Positions 61,541 through 64,000 of a stretch of 64,000 nt of DNA are shown here, piece after piece. The stretch covers positions 953,001 through 1,017,000 of the forward strand of contig BSBK01002089.1 of assembly GCA_027943335.1 (NCBI GenBank), given 5' to 3'. This DNA comes from Chamaecyparis obtusa. Taxonomy: Eukaryota; Streptophyta; Pinopsida; Cupressales; Cupressaceae. Numbering within the stretch: the stretch's first letter is position 1; each line of letters opens with the position of its first letter. A model generated the notes under the pieces. It was not told the origin of the DNA and searched no databases. It saw nothing but the letters and a program-made list of their open reading frames with translations. The position numbers and the translations under genes are program-made.

Positions 61541-62440
61541 AACGGTGATTAAACTTTCCATTCAGAACCAATAACATTGTTTTATTTTTCCCTAAGCCAT
61601 GTTCTTCTATCTTTTCTTAAAAAAGGTGATCGACGTTTACCGTTTTGCTGTCTAATATGAACGCTGGCACATTTCTACTACCCAGATCAGAGGTTTCGCA
61701 GGTTTCTATTCAAGAGAAGGAGCGAGTATCAAAGCATAGGTGTTGGAATTAGCATTTTTGCAGAAGGGCTTACCAGTTGGTATGTTTTGGCAGGAGGTGG
61801 GTGTATATATGTCAGGGAAGCTGTATATTCCCGATAGCGGAGAACGCATTCCCCTCAAGACACTAATCTGAGGTCTGCAGAATTGCACAGGAAAACAGAG
61901 TCTTGGGATAGTGGGTTCTGGAGATCACCGTCTCTGCAGAGAATGATTGAGATGAACATTTGGCAGTTTAAGTTTTAGTTGTTTTCATGCAAGTAAGAGG
62001 TGGCAAATTCCCGGCAACAGAAAAAGTGCCCAGGCTCTCTTCATAGCCTTCAGAAATGGTATGTAACAGTCTGTTGTGCTGTTATGTCTGTCCACCCATC
62101 CCTCTGGGAAATAAATCTGAGCGTCCATGGCAGTAGAAAATGAGACACTTGGTGGTTAGGGTTCAACTACATTTTCTGAGGTGGATGCTACCGGAAAACC
62201 TAAGTGCAGAGACTCGCGTGACATTAATAGGAAAAAATGCAAAGACCTTAAAATAAATTTCGTAGCCTTTTGGATATCTGCAGAGGATTTCAGACTGGTT
62301 TGGCGCTACAGTATTTGCCACATTCTTTCTGATGCATTCTTATTGTCGGTGGAAAGTTGAAACTAGCATTTTTACAATCTATTTTAAGAAAAAAGAAAAT
62401 ATGTGCTGCGCATTAGGGGCACCACGCGAGCCTGCAAGTC
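61541..62440. other. No gene recognised
   Basis: Higher GC than the sequence to its left. Broken ORFs only. It might contain earlier, unrecognisable parts of the GT47-like pseudogene. Confidence 0.3.
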
Positions 62441-62445
62441 CCTCC

Positions 62446-62672
62446 CTACAAATGCAACTTCATATTCAGTTTTCATTCGAGACAGTTAGAGAAGAAAAAG
62501 TCGACATTGTAGAGGTTCTGCAGAAAATCTTGAATGAGGAGAGGAAGGAGATGAGGAAGAACATTATTTTTAACATCATGCCCAGCCTTGTTTATGGGGA
62601 CCGAATTCAAGATTTGACGAATTCCAGGAGGCTTTCACCATATCTGTAAATAATCTATTGAGGAAGATATGA
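62446..62672 (+). pseudogene. C-terminal remnant of an exostosin-family (GT47) glycosyltransferase
   Basis: VREEKVDIVEVLQKILNEER, then MRKNIIFNIMPSLVYGD, then after a one-base frameshift near 62602 NSRFDEFQEAFTISVNNLL and a stop at 62670-62672. The order (Leu-rich helix, 'MR..I...P.L.Y.D', 'F..AF...V..L') is that of the C-terminus of plant MUR3-like xyloglucan galactosyltransferases (GT47). Those enzymes are Golgi type II membrane proteins of cell-wall synthesis, about 500-600 residues long; here only about 75 residues remain. Recognised by pattern, not by search. Confidence 0.5.
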
Positions 62673-62932
62673 GAAAACTTTCACAGTATTCAAAAGCACC
62701 ACTGCCACACCTTACCATTTCATTTCATTTGGGTGCTTTTTCTTCTCTTAGTTTTCGCTTCATTACTCCATTCTTTTTCCATGCACAACCTGTGTTTGGG
62801 GTTCCTCTGCTACGCCTAAGCTACTTTTCATCCATTGATTAATATCAGGTTTGATCCATTGGGCCCAATTTCACACAAACCTAGCATATGGGTTTTGTAG
62901 GCTCTGAATAGAAATCGGCTGAAGAAGAGACG

Positions 62933-63082
62933 ATGGTTACAGGAAAAGGTGCCAAAGGCCTTTTTACTGGAAAGTCCTCTGTCCCTGCTCCTACTTTAGC
63001 TAATAATGGTGGAAAATCTATCAGTAATGAAAAGGCTGATAAGAAGAAGCCCATCCCTCATTCATCTTGTGCAAGCCTCAAG
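62933..63082 (+). pseudogene. Histone H2A.Z-like N-terminal exon, probably decayed
   Basis: 50 codons starting MVTGKGAKGLFTGKSS and ending KADKKKPIPHSSCASLK, then a donor GTTTTT at 63083. The opening GKGAKGL, the KKKPI and the exon end match plant H2A.Z, whose first coding exon ends in phase 0 at the same point (after ...RAGLQ). Four residues that are nearly invariant there are changed: Arg to His, Arg to Cys, Gly to Ser, Gln to Lys. The two Arg losses fit CpG-to-TpG decay. The second exon (histone fold) is not seen up to 64000. H2A.Z is a nucleosome variant; this copy is likely a pseudogene, though a gene with a long intron is possible. Confidence 0.55.
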
Positions 63083-64000
63083 GTTTTTTTCTTGTTTTCA
63101 CGGATTGTAATGCTTTTTGTTTGGTTCAAACTCGTTGGTTTAGCCTGTGCATGTATGTGCCCTTGCTGTTTGACTGGAGGATTTTTTTTGGTAGTGTTTC
63201 TAGAAGAATCTATGTTGTTTGTAGGCCTTTCTTTGTTCATTATGGGGCCCTGTAGACTTGTTCTTGTTTGAAAAGTTATTATATGTTCAAGCTGTTCAAC
63301 TATTTTTCATGTTCAAGGGACCCTATTTGCGAAGCTGTTGCTTTTTCCTGTTACACCCATTAATGGCTTGACACTTTTCATGTGGGTCTTTGGGGTTCTT
63401 ATTTTAATTAAATAAGAAAAGTATTGCTCGTGCCAGGTCAGTTCTGAAGGCATAGATTGACTACTATGACTCTATTAAGAATAGATGAGCTGCATATAAA
63501 GATCATGCTTAGTTTGTATTGTATGAAATGTGTGTATGAATTGTCATCAGCCTTAATTTCCTTCATGTATGTAGGAAATGTTATTTTTAGTCTCTGGACT
63601 ATGAACAGTATAGTATTGATTCTGGTAGTAATGTCTACTTTTCAGTTAAATAAAAATCTACCGTCGGCCACAAAGCTTTTATAATTGGAATACTTTCACA
63701 TGTGATTTGTTTTTTCTTATAAACCTGGCGAAACTGATTTCTTTTTGTTTTATAGATTCTGTGTTTTCTTGCCAACCTCGTTTACCATTGGGACTTCACA
63801 ATTGTTATTTTACAGAATCTTACATCCTATTGTAGATTCAATTTTGGGGTGAAAGCCACCGTAATAGTATCAAACTGAACTTATTTCAACAGAAATGATG
63901 AATGTTAGCAAGGTAGACCTAAGGTTTAATCTAGTTGCCAAGCTCCTTGGTATAGTCATATGTTTGAATTTTGCTAAAACCTTTAATTTCCTTAGCTTTT
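63083..64000. other. Intron or 3' flank of the H2A.Z-like exon
   Basis: T-rich, intron-like. I looked for a reading resembling FPVGRIHR and found none. No other gene recognised. Confidence 0.35.

Overview
The window is plant nuclear DNA and consists mostly of nested, decayed retrotransposons. The Copia, Ty3/gypsy-type and RNase H-bearing L1-type LINE proteins, a histone H2A.Z-like exon and a GT47-like glycosyltransferase remnant all point to a land plant. The depth of nesting and very low gene density suggest a large genome, perhaps a gymnosperm, but the species cannot be named from this sequence. All comparisons were made by eye; no searches were run.

Layout. 1-746 and 30899-37271 are two copies of one LTR-like block (X). 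Each is followed by the same ~3.7-kb block (Y: 25606-~29300 and 37272-~41010). In copy 1 the X/Y junction is split by an L1-type LINE (about 747-25605). That LINE carries (a) a tandem Copia array of LTR, internal, LTR, internal, LTR (2118-13909) inside ORF1, (b) a 3083-bp TG...CA element with a perfect 5-bp target duplication (17607-20689) inside the reverse transcriptase region, and (c) an inverted relative of element (b) in its 3' part (about 22.6-25.5 kb). In copy 2, block X is split by a different Copia element (31420-37040) with 588-bp LTRs. Each copy therefore shows the empty site of the other copy's insertion.

41-43.6 kb has no recognisable gene. 44.1-46.9 kb holds a minus-strand retroelement without pol: a coiled-coil, zinc-knuckle Gag relic plus an unrecognised ~234-codon ORF. 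47.1-47.9 and 55.0-55.7 kb are minus-strand gypsy-like coding remnants separated by a plus-strand Copia element (47924-54960) that has an Asn-rich Gag and a truncated 5' LTR.

The right end is the most gene-like part. At 58408-58808 a ~135-bp module with its own TATA box is repeated three times, directly upstream of a four-exon reading frame (58890-59670). This frame encodes a predicted 67-residue basic protein with GT-AG introns, and I do not recognise it. Further right are another LTR/PBS relic, a LINE- or Gag-like relic, a frameshifted C-terminus of an exostosin-family (GT47) glycosyltransferase, and an N-terminal exon resembling histone H2A.Z (62933-63082).

Apart from the small spliced gene and possibly the H2A.Z-like exon, nothing looks like an active host gene. 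Most element ORFs carry nonsense codons, frameshifts or deletions.
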